A stretch of 64,000 nt of DNA from contig NZ_CP113264.1 in assembly GCF_026642255.1 (NCBI RefSeq), forward strand, positions 620,001 to 684,000. The letters run 5' to 3'. Shown here piece after piece: positions 49,011 to 57,404 of the stretch. Each line of letters begins with the position of its first letter. The stretch's first letter is position 1. The notes beneath the pieces are model-generated. The model was not told the origin of the DNA and did not search any database. It saw only the letters and a list, made by a program, of their open reading frames with translations. The position numbers were made by a program, and so were the translations under genes. The DNA comes from Streptomonospora nanhaiensis (GTDB taxonomy: Bacteria; Actinomycetota; Actinomycetes; Streptosporangiales; Streptosporangiaceae).

Positions 49011-50711
49011 ATGGCGCAGACCGAACACCCCTCGCCCACCGCCGGTGCCACCCGGCTGTCGGGCATCCCGGCCAGCCCCGGCGTCGCCGTCGGCCCGGTC
49101 GCCCGGATGGCCGACCCGCCCGCCCTCCCGGCGGAGCGGCCCGAGCCCGGCGACCCCCGGACCGAGGCGTCCACCGCACGCGGGGCCCTGGAGAAGGTCG
49201 CCGACCTGCTCGACGCCCAGGCCGCGCAGCTCACCGGCGAGGCCGCCGCGGTGCTGGGCGCGCTGGCGCTCATGGCCCGCGACCCCGAGCTGGGGCGGCG
49301 GGTCGAGGAGCGCGCCGAGGCCGGCGAGCCCGCCGCATGGGCGGTGCACTCCGCGTGCGGCGCCTACCAGGAGCTGATGCTCGCCGCCGGCGGCTACCTG
49401 GCGGAGCGCGCCGCCGACCTCGCCGACATCCGCGACCGCGCCACCGCCCTGCTCCTCGGCCTTCCGATGCCCGGTCTGCCCGACCCCGGTGTCGCGCACG
49501 TGCTGGTCGCCGACGACCTCGCCCCCGCCGACACCGTCCGGCTCGACCCCGAGCAGGTGCTCGGGATCGTCACGCGACTCGGCGGACCCACCAGCCACAC
49601 CGTGATCCTGGCCCGCGCGCTCGGCATCCCCGCCGTGGTGGGCTGTCCGGGCGCCGAGACCCTGCGCGACGGGGTCCCGGTGGCGCTGGACGGCGACGCG
49701 GGGACCGTCGAGCCCGAGCCCGACGCCGAGCTGGCCGACCGGATGCTGCGGCGCACCGAGCGCCGGCGCGCCCTGCTCGCGGAGTCCACGGGCCCCGGCC
49801 GGACCGAGGACGGGGTCCCCGTCGCCCTGCTGCTCAACGCGGGGGAGGGCGACCCCAAGGAGGCGGGCGCGCACGACAGCGAGGGCGTGGGCCTGCTGCG
49901 CACCGAGTTCCTGTTCCTGGACCGCGCCGACCCGCCGACGGTGGCCGCCCAGACCGACACCTACACGCGGCTGTTCGAGGAGTTCTCGGGGCGGACCGTC
50001 ACGGTGCGGACCCTGGACGCGGGCTCGGACAAGCCGCTGGCGTTCGTGGAGACGGGCCACGAGGACAACCCGGCCCTGGGCGTGCGGGGGTTCCGGACCT
50101 CCCGCGTGCACCCCGGCCTCCTGACCGACCAGCTCGCCGCGATCGCTGCCGCGTCCGAGGAGACGGGCGCGCGGGTGCGGGTGATGGCGCCGATGGTGTC
50201 GACGCCCGACGAGGCGGCCGACTTCGTGGCGCTGGCGCGCGAGGCCGGGATCCGCGAGGCCGGTGTGATGATCGAGGTCCCGGGGGCGGCGCTGCTCGCC
50301 GACCGGCTGATGAGCCGCGTGGACTTCGTGTCGATCGGCACCAACGACCTCGCCCAGTACACGATGGCCGCCGACCGCACCCTGGGCACCCTTCCCGACC
50401 TGCTCGACCCGTGGCAGCCCGCCCTCCTGGCGCTGGTCGGCGCCGTGGGCGCGGCGGGCGAGCGGTCGGGGCGCCCGGTGGGCGTGTGCGGCGAGGCCGC
50501 CGCCGACCCGCTCCTCGCCCTGGTGCTGGTGGGCCTGGGGGCGACCAGCCTGTCGATGTCGGCCCCCGCGCTCCCCGCGGTACGCCACGCCCTGGCCCGC
50601 CACAGCCAGGGGGAGTGCCGCCGCCTGGCCGAGCTGGCGACGGCCGCCTCCAGCGCCGGCCGGGCGCGCGAGGCGGTGCGTTCGGCCGCCCACCCGGAGA
50701 CCGTGGACTGA
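49011..50711 (+). CDS. ptsI: PTS Enzyme I (phosphoenolpyruvate-protein phosphotransferase)
   Basis: 566 residues. The N-terminal SGIPASPGVAVGPV is typical. The phosphorylated His196 is in GGPTSHTVILAR, the PEP-binding barrel shows GVGLLRTEFLF and SIGTNDLAQYTMAADR, and the catalytic Cys lies in GVCGEAA. It starts the PTS cascade by moving phosphate from PEP to HPr. Full length. It stands after a long gap from the EII operon and is followed by its own terminator. Confidence 0.94.
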   Translation: MAQTEHPSPTAGATRLSGIPASPGVAVGPVARMADPPALPAERPEPGDPRTEASTARGALEKVADLLDAQAAQLTGEAAAVLGALALMARDPELGRRVEERAEAGEPAAWAVHSACGAYQELMLAAGGYLAERAADLADIRDRATALLLGLPMPGLPDPGVAHVLVADDLAPADTVRLDPEQVLGIVTRLGGPTSHTVILARALGIPAVVGCPGAETLRDGVPVALDGDAGTVEPEPDAELADRMLRRTERRRALLAESTGPGRTEDGVPVALLLNAGEGDPKEAGAHDSEGVGLLRTEFLFLDRADPPTVAAQTDTYTRLFEEFSGRTVTVRTLDAGSDKPLAFVETGHEDNPALGVRGFRTSRVHPGLLTDQLAAIAAASEETGARVRVMAPMVSTPDEAADFVALAREAGIREAGVMIEVPGAALLADRLMSRVDFVSIGTNDLAQYTMAADRTLGTLPDLLDPWQPALLALVGAVGAAGERSGRPVGVCGEAAADPLLALVLVGLGATSLSMSAPALPAVRHALARHSQGECRRLAELATAASSAGRAREAVRSAAHPETVD

Positions 50712-50738
50712 TCCGCTGACACCGGTCCGGAGCCCCAC

Positions 50739-50767
50739 GCGCCCACGTCCCGCCGGGACGTGGGCGC
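50739..50767 (+). terminator. Hairpin terminator of ptsI
   Basis: A 13-base-pair perfect stem (50739-50751 with 50755-50767) with a three-base GCC loop starts 28 bases after the ptsI stop. Confidence 0.85.
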
Positions 50768-50889
50768 TCTCGTGTGCCGCCGGACCGGTCGGCCCCGGGC
50801 CCCGCGTGCCGGGGCGCCACCGCGCCCGGGACCCCGGCCGGAAGCCGCCGCCAGGGTCCCGCACCCGGCCCGCCGCCCGCCCCCAGGGG

Positions 50890-51552
50890 TCAGGACGCGG
50901 TGGCGGGGGGCTCCCAGGTCCCGCAGACCACCTCGGGCACCAGGGCGAGCCGGTCGCGGATCGCCTCGGCCAGGTCGTCGGTGTCCCTGGACCCTGAGCC
51001 GCACCACGCCTGGTGGGCGCTGGTGATGACGGAGAGGAACACGGCGGCGAGCACGCCCGGGCGCGGGTCGGTGTCCGGATCCGTGCCGGTGCGCTCGCCG
51101 ATCACCCCGGCCAGCCGCAGCTGCCTGCTCAGGCAGTAGCGCGCGTTGAGGTCGATCAGCTCGGGGTTGCCGGTGATGACGCCCATCGCGCTGCCCTGGA
51201 TGTGCAGGGACTCGCGGTCCAGGTAGCCCCAGTGCTCGTGCATCGCGTTGCGCAGGGCCGTGAACGGGGGCTCGTCGGCGGGCCGGGAGCGCAGGGCGGC
51301 GTACAGGTACTCGTCCACGCCCTCGACCGCCTCCAGGACGACGTCCTCCTTGGAGGCGAAGTAGCGGAAGAACGTGCGCTGGGAGACCCCGGCGCAGGCC
51401 GCGATCTCCTCGGTGGTGGTCCCCTGGTAGCCGTGCTCGTGGAACAGCCGCAGCCCCGCGTCGAGCAGGGACTCCCGCATCCGGGCCTTCTTGCGCTCGC
51501 GCAGCCCGGCCTCCGCCGGGGTCTGGCAGGGCTCGGCGCTCGTCGCGGCCAT
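50890..51552 (-). CDS. TetR-family repressor of the adjacent efflux pump
   Basis: 220 residues. The DNA-binding part reads RMRESLLDAGLRLFHEHGYQGTTTEEIAACAGVSQRTFFRYFASKEDVVL. The ligand domain follows, with several aromatic and acidic residues. The start was taken at MAATSAEP (51552) because GGGAGG lies upstream; the open frame continues to 51627 through the operator and is rejected. Divergent from the MFS gene, it is very likely its repressor. Confidence 0.88.
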   Translation of the reverse strand: MAATSAEPCQTPAEAGLRERKKARMRESLLDAGLRLFHEHGYQGTTTEEIAACAGVSQRTFFRYFASKEDVVLEAVEGVDEYLYAALRSRPADEPPFTALRNAMHEHWGYLDRESLHIQGSAMGVITGNPELIDLNARYCLSRQLRLAGVIGERTGTDPDTDPRPGVLAAVFLSVITSAHQAWCGSGSRDTDDLAEAIRDRLALVPEVVCGTWEPPATAS

Positions 51553-51604
51553 GGAGCGGCCTCCCACGTGTCGGTTGCTTCGCCACGAGGATACAACAGT
51601 GAAA

Positions 51605-51650
51605 CAGATTACGTCAGTCACTGACAAAAAGCAGTTGCTGTAATCTGTCA
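51605..51650. promoter_or_regulatory. Nested palindromes between TetR and MFS genes
   Basis: CAGATTAC (51605-51612) and GTAATCTG (51640-51647) form a widely spaced inverted repeat. Inside it is TCAGT-C-ACTGA (51614-51624), and TGACA (51622-51626) pairs with TGTCA (51646-51650). The region is AT-rich and probably contains both promoters and the repressor sites. Confidence 0.65.
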
Positions 51651-51698
51651 GCCACTGTCATAATCACGCTCGCAAGCGGACGACGAGCGGGGGGCCAC

Positions 51699-53297
51699 AT
51701 GACGGCGGCGACGGAACCGGTGACCACGGGAGCGGAGGGCGCGGGTCCGCCCGCTCCGCGGGGACGGCTCCGGGAGAGCCCCTGGGCGACCCTGGTCGCC
51801 ATCGCCTTCGGGGTGATGATGGTGGCGCTGGACGGCACCATCGTGGCCGTCGCCAACCCCGCCATCGGCGCGAGCCTGGGGGCCTCGCTCGCCGAGCTCC
51901 AGTGGGTGACCCACGGCTACCTGCTCGGACTGGCGGTCTTCCTGATCACCGCGGGCAAGATCGGGGACCGGTTCGGCCACCGCAACACCTACCTGGTGGG
52001 CGTGGTCGGCTTCGTGCTCAGCTCGGTGGCGATCGCGCTGTCCTCGGGCGTCGCCATGCTCATCGCCTTCCGCGTCCTGCAAGGGGTTTTCGGAGCCCTG
52101 CTCCTGCCCTCGGCGATGGGCCTGCTGCGCTCCGGGTTCCCGCCCAGCAAGCTGGGCCGGGCCTTCGGCGTCTTCGGCAGCCTCATCGGGGCGGCCACGG
52201 CCGGCGGCCCGATCCTCGGCGGCATCCTCGTGGACGCCTTCGGCTGGGAGGCCGTCTTCTACATCAACGTCCCGGTCGGCGCCGCCGCCCTGGCCCTCGG
52301 CCTGTGGCTGCTCGCCGCCAACCGCGCGACCGACCCCGGCAGCCGCATGGACGTCCCCGGCATCGTGCTGATCAGCGTCGCCATCTTCGCCCTGGTCTGG
52401 GCCCTCGTCGAGGCGCCCGCCGCGGGCTGGGGCCACCCGGTCACACTGGGCTCGCTCGCCGCCGCGGTCCTCTTCGGCGGCGCCTTCCTGCTCTGGGAGC
52501 GCCGACCTGAACAGCCGCTCCTGCCCCTCGCGCTGTTCGCCAACCCCTCGGTCTCCATCGGAACGCTCCTCACGGTGGCCATGGCGCTGAGCCTGATGGG
52601 GTCGCTGTTCTTCATCACCTTCTACCTCCAGGGCATCCAGGGCATGAGCCCCGCCCGGACCGGGCTCCAGCTCATCTCCATGACCGCGCTCATGGCGGTC
52701 ACCTCGCCCATCGCCGGACGGGTCCTGGACCGCGTCGGAGCCCGTCCGCCCACGACGGTCGGCCTGCTGCTGGCCTCGGCGGGCATGTTCATGCTGTCCC
52801 GGCTGGAGACCGACACCGGCGTGGTCTTCATGTCGGCCGCCTTCGTCCTGCTCGGCACGGGACTGAGCCTGATCATGACCGGCGCCACCGCCGCGATCAT
52901 CGGCAACGCGCCCGTGCGCCTGGCGGGGGTCGCCTCGGCGGTGCAGCAGGCCGCCATGCAGCTCGGCGGCTCCCTCGGCACCGCGGTGCTCGGCGCGGTC
53001 ATGTCGGCGACCATCGTCTCCACCCTGCCCGGCCACTTCGCGGGCGCGGGGCTCGCCGAGCCCTCCGCGGACGACCTCGTCGACATGCAGAGCGTCGTGG
53101 CCCAGGGCGGCGCGGTCCTGCCGGAGGGGGCCTCCCCGGAGGTCGCGGCCGCCGTCACCCAGGCCAGCAACCTCGCCTTCATGGACGGCCTGCACCTGGC
53201 CTTCACCATCGCCGCCGCGGTCATGCTGGCGGCGGCGGCGCTGTCGCTCCTCATGCGCTCGGGGAGGATGACCGACGGTCCGGCCGTGCACATCTGA
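51699..53297 (+). CDS. MFS drug efflux transporter, DHA2 (EmrB/QacA, 14-TM) family
   Basis: 532 residues with about 14 hydrophobic segments. Motif TIVAVANPAIGASLGASLAELQWV (DHA2 helix 1) has the acidic Asp of ALDGTIV; motif A is GKIGDRFGHRN, and the helix 5 motif C is GAATAGGPILGGILVD. It uses the proton gradient to export drugs or metabolites. Regulated by the divergent TetR. It lies 28 kb from the PKS cluster, so a link to that product is only a possibility. Confidence 0.92.
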   Translation: MTAATEPVTTGAEGAGPPAPRGRLRESPWATLVAIAFGVMMVALDGTIVAVANPAIGASLGASLAELQWVTHGYLLGLAVFLITAGKIGDRFGHRNTYLVGVVGFVLSSVAIALSSGVAMLIAFRVLQGVFGALLLPSAMGLLRSGFPPSKLGRAFGVFGSLIGAATAGGPILGGILVDAFGWEAVFYINVPVGAAALALGLWLLAANRATDPGSRMDVPGIVLISVAIFALVWALVEAPAAGWGHPVTLGSLAAAVLFGGAFLLWERRPEQPLLPLALFANPSVSIGTLLTVAMALSLMGSLFFITFYLQGIQGMSPARTGLQLISMTALMAVTSPIAGRVLDRVGARPPTTVGLLLASAGMFMLSRLETDTGVVFMSAAFVLLGTGLSLIMTGATAAIIGNAPVRLAGVASAVQQAAMQLGGSLGTAVLGAVMSATIVSTLPGHFAGAGLAEPSADDLVDMQSVVAQGGAVLPEGASPEVAAAVTQASNLAFMDGLHLAFTIAAAVMLAAAALSLLMRSGRMTDGPAVHI

Positions 53298-53304
53298 GCC
53301 CGCC

Positions 53305-53326
53305 CGGCGGGGCTCCGGCCCCGCCG
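53305..53326. terminator. Hairpin terminator between convergent MFS and argJ genes
   Basis: A nine-base-pair perfect stem (53305-53313 with 53318-53326) with loop TCCG starts eight bases after the MFS stop codon. Confidence 0.7.
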
Positions 53327-53425
53327 CGCGCGGGACGGCGGGCGCCCGGCGGGACCTCCGCCGAGAGCCCGCCCCGCGCGGACCGGGCCGGGACGGGACG
53401 GCGGTCCCCGCCCGGCCCCGCCGGC

Positions 53426-54586
53426 TCAGGTGGTGTAGTCGGCGTTGATCCGGATGTAGCCCTCGGTCAGGTCGCAGCCGTAGGCGGTGAACTCCCCGCC
53501 GCCGATCCCCAGGTCGACGCCGATCAGGACCTCGTCGCCCTTCATGTGCTGCGAGGCGCGCTCCAGGACCTCGTCCGAGGGCTCGGCGGGGTAGGTCTCC
53601 ACGTCGCCGAAGACGATCCGCACGTTCTCCGGCAGGATGTCGGTCTCCTCCTCGCACTTGCCGACGGCCATCGCCACCCGGCCCCAGTTCGGGTCGGCGC
53701 CGTGCACGGCGGTCTTGACCAGGGGCGAGTTCACGACGGCCTTGGCGACGACCTTGGCCTGCGCGTCGTCGCGCGCACCGGTGACGCGCACCTCCAGGAG
53801 CTTGCCCGCGCCCTCGCCGTCCGAGGCGATCATGCGCACCAGCTTCAGGGCCACCTCGTACAGGGCGGCCTCGAAGGCGGCGGTGTCCACCGGACCCGCC
53901 AGCCCGTTCGCGAACACCGCCGCCGAGTCGCTGGTCGAGGTGTCGGTGTCGATGCTCAGCGCGTTGAACGTCCGGTCCACCACCCTGCGGAACACCTCGT
54001 CGAGCACCGGCTGCTCCAGCTCGGCGTCCGTGAAGAACCAGGCCAGCATGGTCGCCATGTTCGGCTCGATCATGCCGACGCCCTTGGCGATGCCCGTGAC
54101 GGTGGCGCCGCCCACCCGGGCGGAGGCGGCCTTGGGGTGGGTGTCGGTGGTCATCATCGCGCCCGCCGCGCGGTCCAGGTCCGCCGGGGGGAACTCCGCG
54201 GGCAGCCCCTCCAGGTGGGCGCGCACCTTCTCCATCGGGTAGGGGCGCCCGATCACACCGGTCGACGCGACCAGGATCTCCTCGGGGGCCACCCCGGCGG
54301 CGCGGGCCACGCCCTCCTGCAGCTCGCGGGCGTGGTCGTCGCCGACCCGGCCGGTGGCCACGTTCGCGTTGCGGGCGATCACGGTGACGCCGCGCGCCCG
54401 GCCGTCCGCGGCCGTCCTGCGGCTGAGCAGCACGCTCGGCCCGGCGAACCGGGACCTGGTGAACACGGCCGACACGTTCGCGGGGACCTCCGACACGACC
54501 GCGAAGAAGTCGTCCTTCGGGTCCTTGATCCCGATGTTTCCGGCCACGCCGCGGAATCCGGCGGGTACGGGGGTCTGGCTGCTCAT
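53426..54586 (-). CDS. argJ: Ornithine acetyltransferase / N-acetylglutamate synthase (ArgJ)
   Basis: 386 residues. The self-cleavage site is EPNMATMLAWF, with Thr179 the nucleophile and new N-terminus of the beta chain; ASTGVIGRPYPMEK is the oxyanion-hole region and ADPNWGRVAMAVGK lies in the beta chain. It transfers acetyl between acetylornithine and glutamate in arginine synthesis. No other arg gene is adjacent, so this may be a second, specialised copy like those in clavulanate-type clusters, or the locus may simply have been split. Sequence alone does not decide. Confidence 0.9.
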   Translation of the reverse strand: MSSQTPVPAGFRGVAGNIGIKDPKDDFFAVVSEVPANVSAVFTRSRFAGPSVLLSRRTAADGRARGVTVIARNANVATGRVGDDHARELQEGVARAAGVAPEEILVASTGVIGRPYPMEKVRAHLEGLPAEFPPADLDRAAGAMMTTDTHPKAASARVGGATVTGIAKGVGMIEPNMATMLAWFFTDAELEQPVLDEVFRRVVDRTFNALSIDTDTSTSDSAAVFANGLAGPVDTAAFEAALYEVALKLVRMIASDGEGAGKLLEVRVTGARDDAQAKVVAKAVVNSPLVKTAVHGADPNWGRVAMAVGKCEEETDILPENVRIVFGDVETYPAEPSDEVLERASQHMKGDEVLIGVDLGIGGGEFTAYGCDLTEGYIRINADYTT

Positions 54587-54796
54587 GGTCCTCCTCGGGG
54601 CTTCTCCGGCGCCACACTACTCCGCGGCCCCGCGGCCGGACGCGCCCCGTGCCCCGGTCCGCGCCCTCGCGGACACGGGGCCGCATTACGGTCTTGACCT
54701 GCACGGGTTTCGTCCTGTGTCCCTTGGGCGACCGTGTGACAACGACCGGATAACGGGGTATCCGCCGAGGGGGAGCAGACCGGGGGGAGACGTGTT

Positions 54797-55828
54797 GTGC
54801 GTGATGGTGACTGGCTCACGGAGACCGGGGCGCGGATCCGCGGCGTCCTGAAGGTGATGGTGGACGCCGGATGGCTGCCCGGCGGCGCCGCCGTCATCGG
54901 CACCGGCGGCATGTGGGAGTTCGTCGCGGTGGGGCGGACCGACGGCGAGAGCGACACCGCTCCGGACGTCGCCTACGACGTGGCGAGCCTGACGAAGGTG
55001 ATGGCGACCTGGCCCCTGGTCGGCCGGGCGGTCGCCGAGGGGGTGCTGGACCTGGACGCCCCCATGTCCGAATACCTGGACGCGGAGGGGCTGCCGGGCG
55101 CTTCGGTGACCACGCGCCAGATCCTCACCCACACGGCCAGGCTCAACCCGGTGACGTGGCTGGAGCGCTACGTGGGCGCCGACCAGGACCTGGCCGAGGC
55201 CATCCTCGCCGATCCGCTGGAGGAGCCCGGGTACCGCTACGTCGACCGGGGGTTCATCCTGCTCGGCCTGCTCCTGGAACGCCTCTACGACACCGGCCTG
55301 GACCGGCTCGCCGGCGACCTCTGGGACGAACTGGGGATGCGCTCGACCGCCTACGGGCCGCTGGCGCGGTCACCGGCCGTGGCGCCCACCGAGCGCCGCC
55401 TGCCGGGCGCCGCGCCCGCCTGGGGCGTGGTGCACGACGAGGCGGCGGCGCTGATGGGCGGTGTGGCGGGGCACGCGGGCGTGTTCTCGACCGCCATCGA
55501 CCTGGGCGCGTACGCCCGGGAGGTGCTGCGGCTCCACGGGGGCGGGTCCGGCCCCGTGCCCTCGCCGTTCGTGCGGGAGAGCTGGCAGCCGCACGTCGAC
55601 GCCGGTCAGCGCCTGTGGCGCGGGCTCGGCTGGCTGATCACCCCCGAGGGGGTGGTCCACCACAACGGGTTCACGGGGACGAGCCTGTTCCTGCACCCGG
55701 AGAGCGGCCGGTACGTGGGCGTGCTCACCAACGCCGTGCACTACGGGCGCGACCGGGTCGGGCTGGGGGATCTGCGCTCGGCGGCGCGCTCGGCGCTCAC
55801 GCCCCAGGCCCACGGATCGCCGCCGTGA
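54797..55828 (+). CDS. Serine hydrolase of the beta-lactamase/esterase class (cytoplasmic)
   Basis: 343 residues with a GTG start and GGGGGAGA upstream. The SxxK nucleophile motif is SLTK (Ser64, Lys67). The second motif is YVD (in YRYVDRG) rather than YxN, and the third is HNG in VVHHNGFTG. No signal peptide is visible, so it should act in the cytoplasm as an esterase or peptidase. The 3' end overlaps the convergent otsB gene by 32 bases. Confidence 0.85.
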   Translation: MRDGDWLTETGARIRGVLKVMVDAGWLPGGAAVIGTGGMWEFVAVGRTDGESDTAPDVAYDVASLTKVMATWPLVGRAVAEGVLDLDAPMSEYLDAEGLPGASVTTRQILTHTARLNPVTWLERYVGADQDLAEAILADPLEEPGYRYVDRGFILLGLLLERLYDTGLDRLAGDLWDELGMRSTAYGPLARSPAVAPTERRLPGAAPAWGVVHDEAAALMGGVAGHAGVFSTAIDLGAYAREVLRLHGGGSGPVPSPFVRESWQPHVDAGQRLWRGLGWLITPEGVVHHNGFTGTSLFLHPESGRYVGVLTNAVHYGRDRVGLGDLRSAARSALTPQAHGSPP

Positions 55829-56624
55829 GCTCCCCGAGCAGTTCCGCCAGCCCGGCGGGGCCGGGCACGACCAGGTCGGCGGCCTCGGCCACCGCGGTCA
55901 CCTCGTCGGAGGAGGAGCACACGGTCAGACCGGGCAGGCCCTTCCCGCGCAGGGCGGCCACGGCCCCGAAGGCGGGCAGGTCGCCGAGGTCGTCCCCGGC
56001 GTAGAGCACCGTGCCCGCACCGGTCTCCTCGACCAGCGCGGTGAGCGTCGCACCCTTGTCCACACCCTGTGGACGGAGCTCGACCACCATCCGCCCCGGC
56101 TCCAGCCGGAGGTCCGCCCGCTCGGCCAGCTCCGCCAGGGCGGGGGCGACCAGGGCGAGCGCGCCGTCGGGATCGGCGGTGCGCCGCGTGTGCACGCTCA
56201 ACGACCGGCCCTTGTCCTCGATCCAGGTGCCCTCCGGCGCGCCCACCCGTGCGAGCAGGCCGGGAAGCTCCTCCCGGACGAGGGCCACGCCGGGCGGCGG
56301 GTCGGCGGCCAGGACCTCTCCGCCCTCCCAGCGCTCGGCGCCGTAGTGGCCGAGCACGGTGATGCCGGGGACCCGCTCCAGCCCGCCCATGGCGACCGCC
56401 GCGGCGGCGGGCCGCCCGGTGATGATCGCGACCGAGCCGATCAGCCCGGCCAGGTCGGCGAGCGTGTCGACGATCCCCGGGTAGGGCGCGGACTCGCGCG
56501 GGTCGTCCACGATCGGTGAGAGCGTGCCGTCGAAGTCGAAGGCGGCCAGGGCGCGTCCGGGGTCGGTGACGAGGGCGTCGAGCGCGGCGCGTCCGGCGTC
56601 CGTGCTCGGTCGGGGCAGGGTCAT
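55797..56624 (-). CDS. otsB: Trehalose-6-phosphate phosphatase
   Basis: 275 residues of HAD type. The catalytic motif AFDFDGTLSPI has Asp30 and Asp32. SVAIITGRP is motif II, GVDKGATL with its Lys is motif III, and LYAGDDLGD the acidic motif IV, all typical of OtsB. It dephosphorylates trehalose-6-phosphate. The synthase otsA lies about 6 kb away on the same strand, separated by unrelated genes, so the pair has been split. The start at 56624 has GGAAAGG nine bases upstream; the N-terminal 91 residues of the longer frame are Pro/Arg-rich and rejected. Confidence 0.9.
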   Translation of the reverse strand: MTLPRPSTDAGRAALDALVTDPGRALAAFDFDGTLSPIVDDPRESAPYPGIVDTLADLAGLIGSVAIITGRPAAAAVAMGGLERVPGITVLGHYGAERWEGGEVLAADPPPGVALVREELPGLLARVGAPEGTWIEDKGRSLSVHTRRTADPDGALALVAPALAELAERADLRLEPGRMVVELRPQGVDKGATLTALVEETGAGTVLYAGDDLGDLPAFGAVAALRGKGLPGLTVCSSSDEVTAVAEAADLVVPGPAGLAELLGELTAAIRGPGA

Positions 56625-56925
56625 GGAGGGCCTTTCCGGTGGGGCCGCGCACGGGGGCGGGGCGGGCGGATCAGGGCGGGTGGAGCGCCGGAGAGCCGGA
56701 GGGCCCGTGCGCCCGGTCCGGGCCGGGGCCGCGGTGACGGGAGTCCCGGTCTGCGGCGGGATCCCCGGCGGCGGTCGGCGTCCCCGGCCGGGGAGGGGCG
56801 GTGCGCCGGGATCGGCCGGTGCGACACGCCCGGGGGATCCGGTGGAGAACGCTGCCCGCGGGGTGAGGTCGTCGCCCCGGGCGGGTACCGCGTTCACGTG
56901 ACCGAAAAGAGAAGGCGGAAGGGGC
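56625..56925. other. Intergenic region without recognised features
   Basis: 301 bases between the DUF3263 stop and the otsB start. It is strongly GC-rich, with open frames on both strands that have low-complexity Pro/Arg/Gly content. I see no gene, terminator or clear promoter. Confidence 0.5.
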
Positions 56926-57210
56926 TCAGAGCTGGATGCCCAGCTGACGTGCGTTGCGCTGGCGGCGGCGGTCGGCGCGCAGCCGGCGCAGGCGCTTGAC
57001 CGTCATCGGGTCGAACGCCAGGGCTTCGGGGCGTTCCACCAGCCCGTTCAGCAGTTGGTAGTAACGGGTCGCGGAGAACCCGAACTCGTCACGGATCGCC
57101 TGCTCCTTGGAGCCCTCGAACTTCCACCACTGGCGTTCGAAGGCGAGGATGCGCTGTTCGCGTTCGGCGAGGGCCGACTGACCGTCTCCGGTCGGACCGA
57201 TATTCGGCAT
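56926..57210 (-). CDS. DUF3263 family protein
   Basis: 94 residues. The core EREQRILAFERQWWKFEGSKEQAIRDEF and FSATRYYQLLNGLVERPEAL, then VKRLRRLRADRRRQR, is diagnostic of DUF3263, a small helical family widespread in actinobacteria and of unknown role. The FSATRYYQLL segment resembles a helix-turn-helix, so DNA binding is possible. AGGGGG lies before the ATG. It diverges from the pseudo-subtilase gene. Confidence 0.9.
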   Translation of the reverse strand: MPNIGPTGDGQSALAEREQRILAFERQWWKFEGSKEQAIRDEFGFSATRYYQLLNGLVERPEALAFDPMTVKRLRRLRADRRRQRNARQLGIQL

Positions 57211-57359
57211 GGGACACCCCCTGGACGGGAAATTGGTTTGTCCGGATCGGCGCGACTCATGCTAGCGACTCGACATGCCGTATGCGGACCCGAAAACACA
57301 GGACTGGCAGCAGGGATACAGTTACGTTCTCTACCCCTGGGGTCACTTGTCCACGCCTG

Positions 57360-57382
57360 AATCCTGTGCTCATGACAGGATT
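57360..57382. promoter_or_regulatory. Inverted repeat upstream of the pseudo-subtilase gene
   Basis: AATCCTGT (57360-57367), a seven-base spacer and ACAGGATT (57375-57382) form a perfect eight-base inverted repeat just before the GTG start at 57405. It could be an operator or an RNA hairpin in the leader. Confidence 0.6.
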
Positions 57383-57404
57383 GGGGAGGTCCGGGGAGGG
57401 CCGC

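Noticed and set aside
47346..50864. 1172-residue minus-strand open frame
   Set aside because: Antisense to the zinc dehydrogenase and ptsI, both of which have all catalytic residues; the frame has no domain-like sequence.
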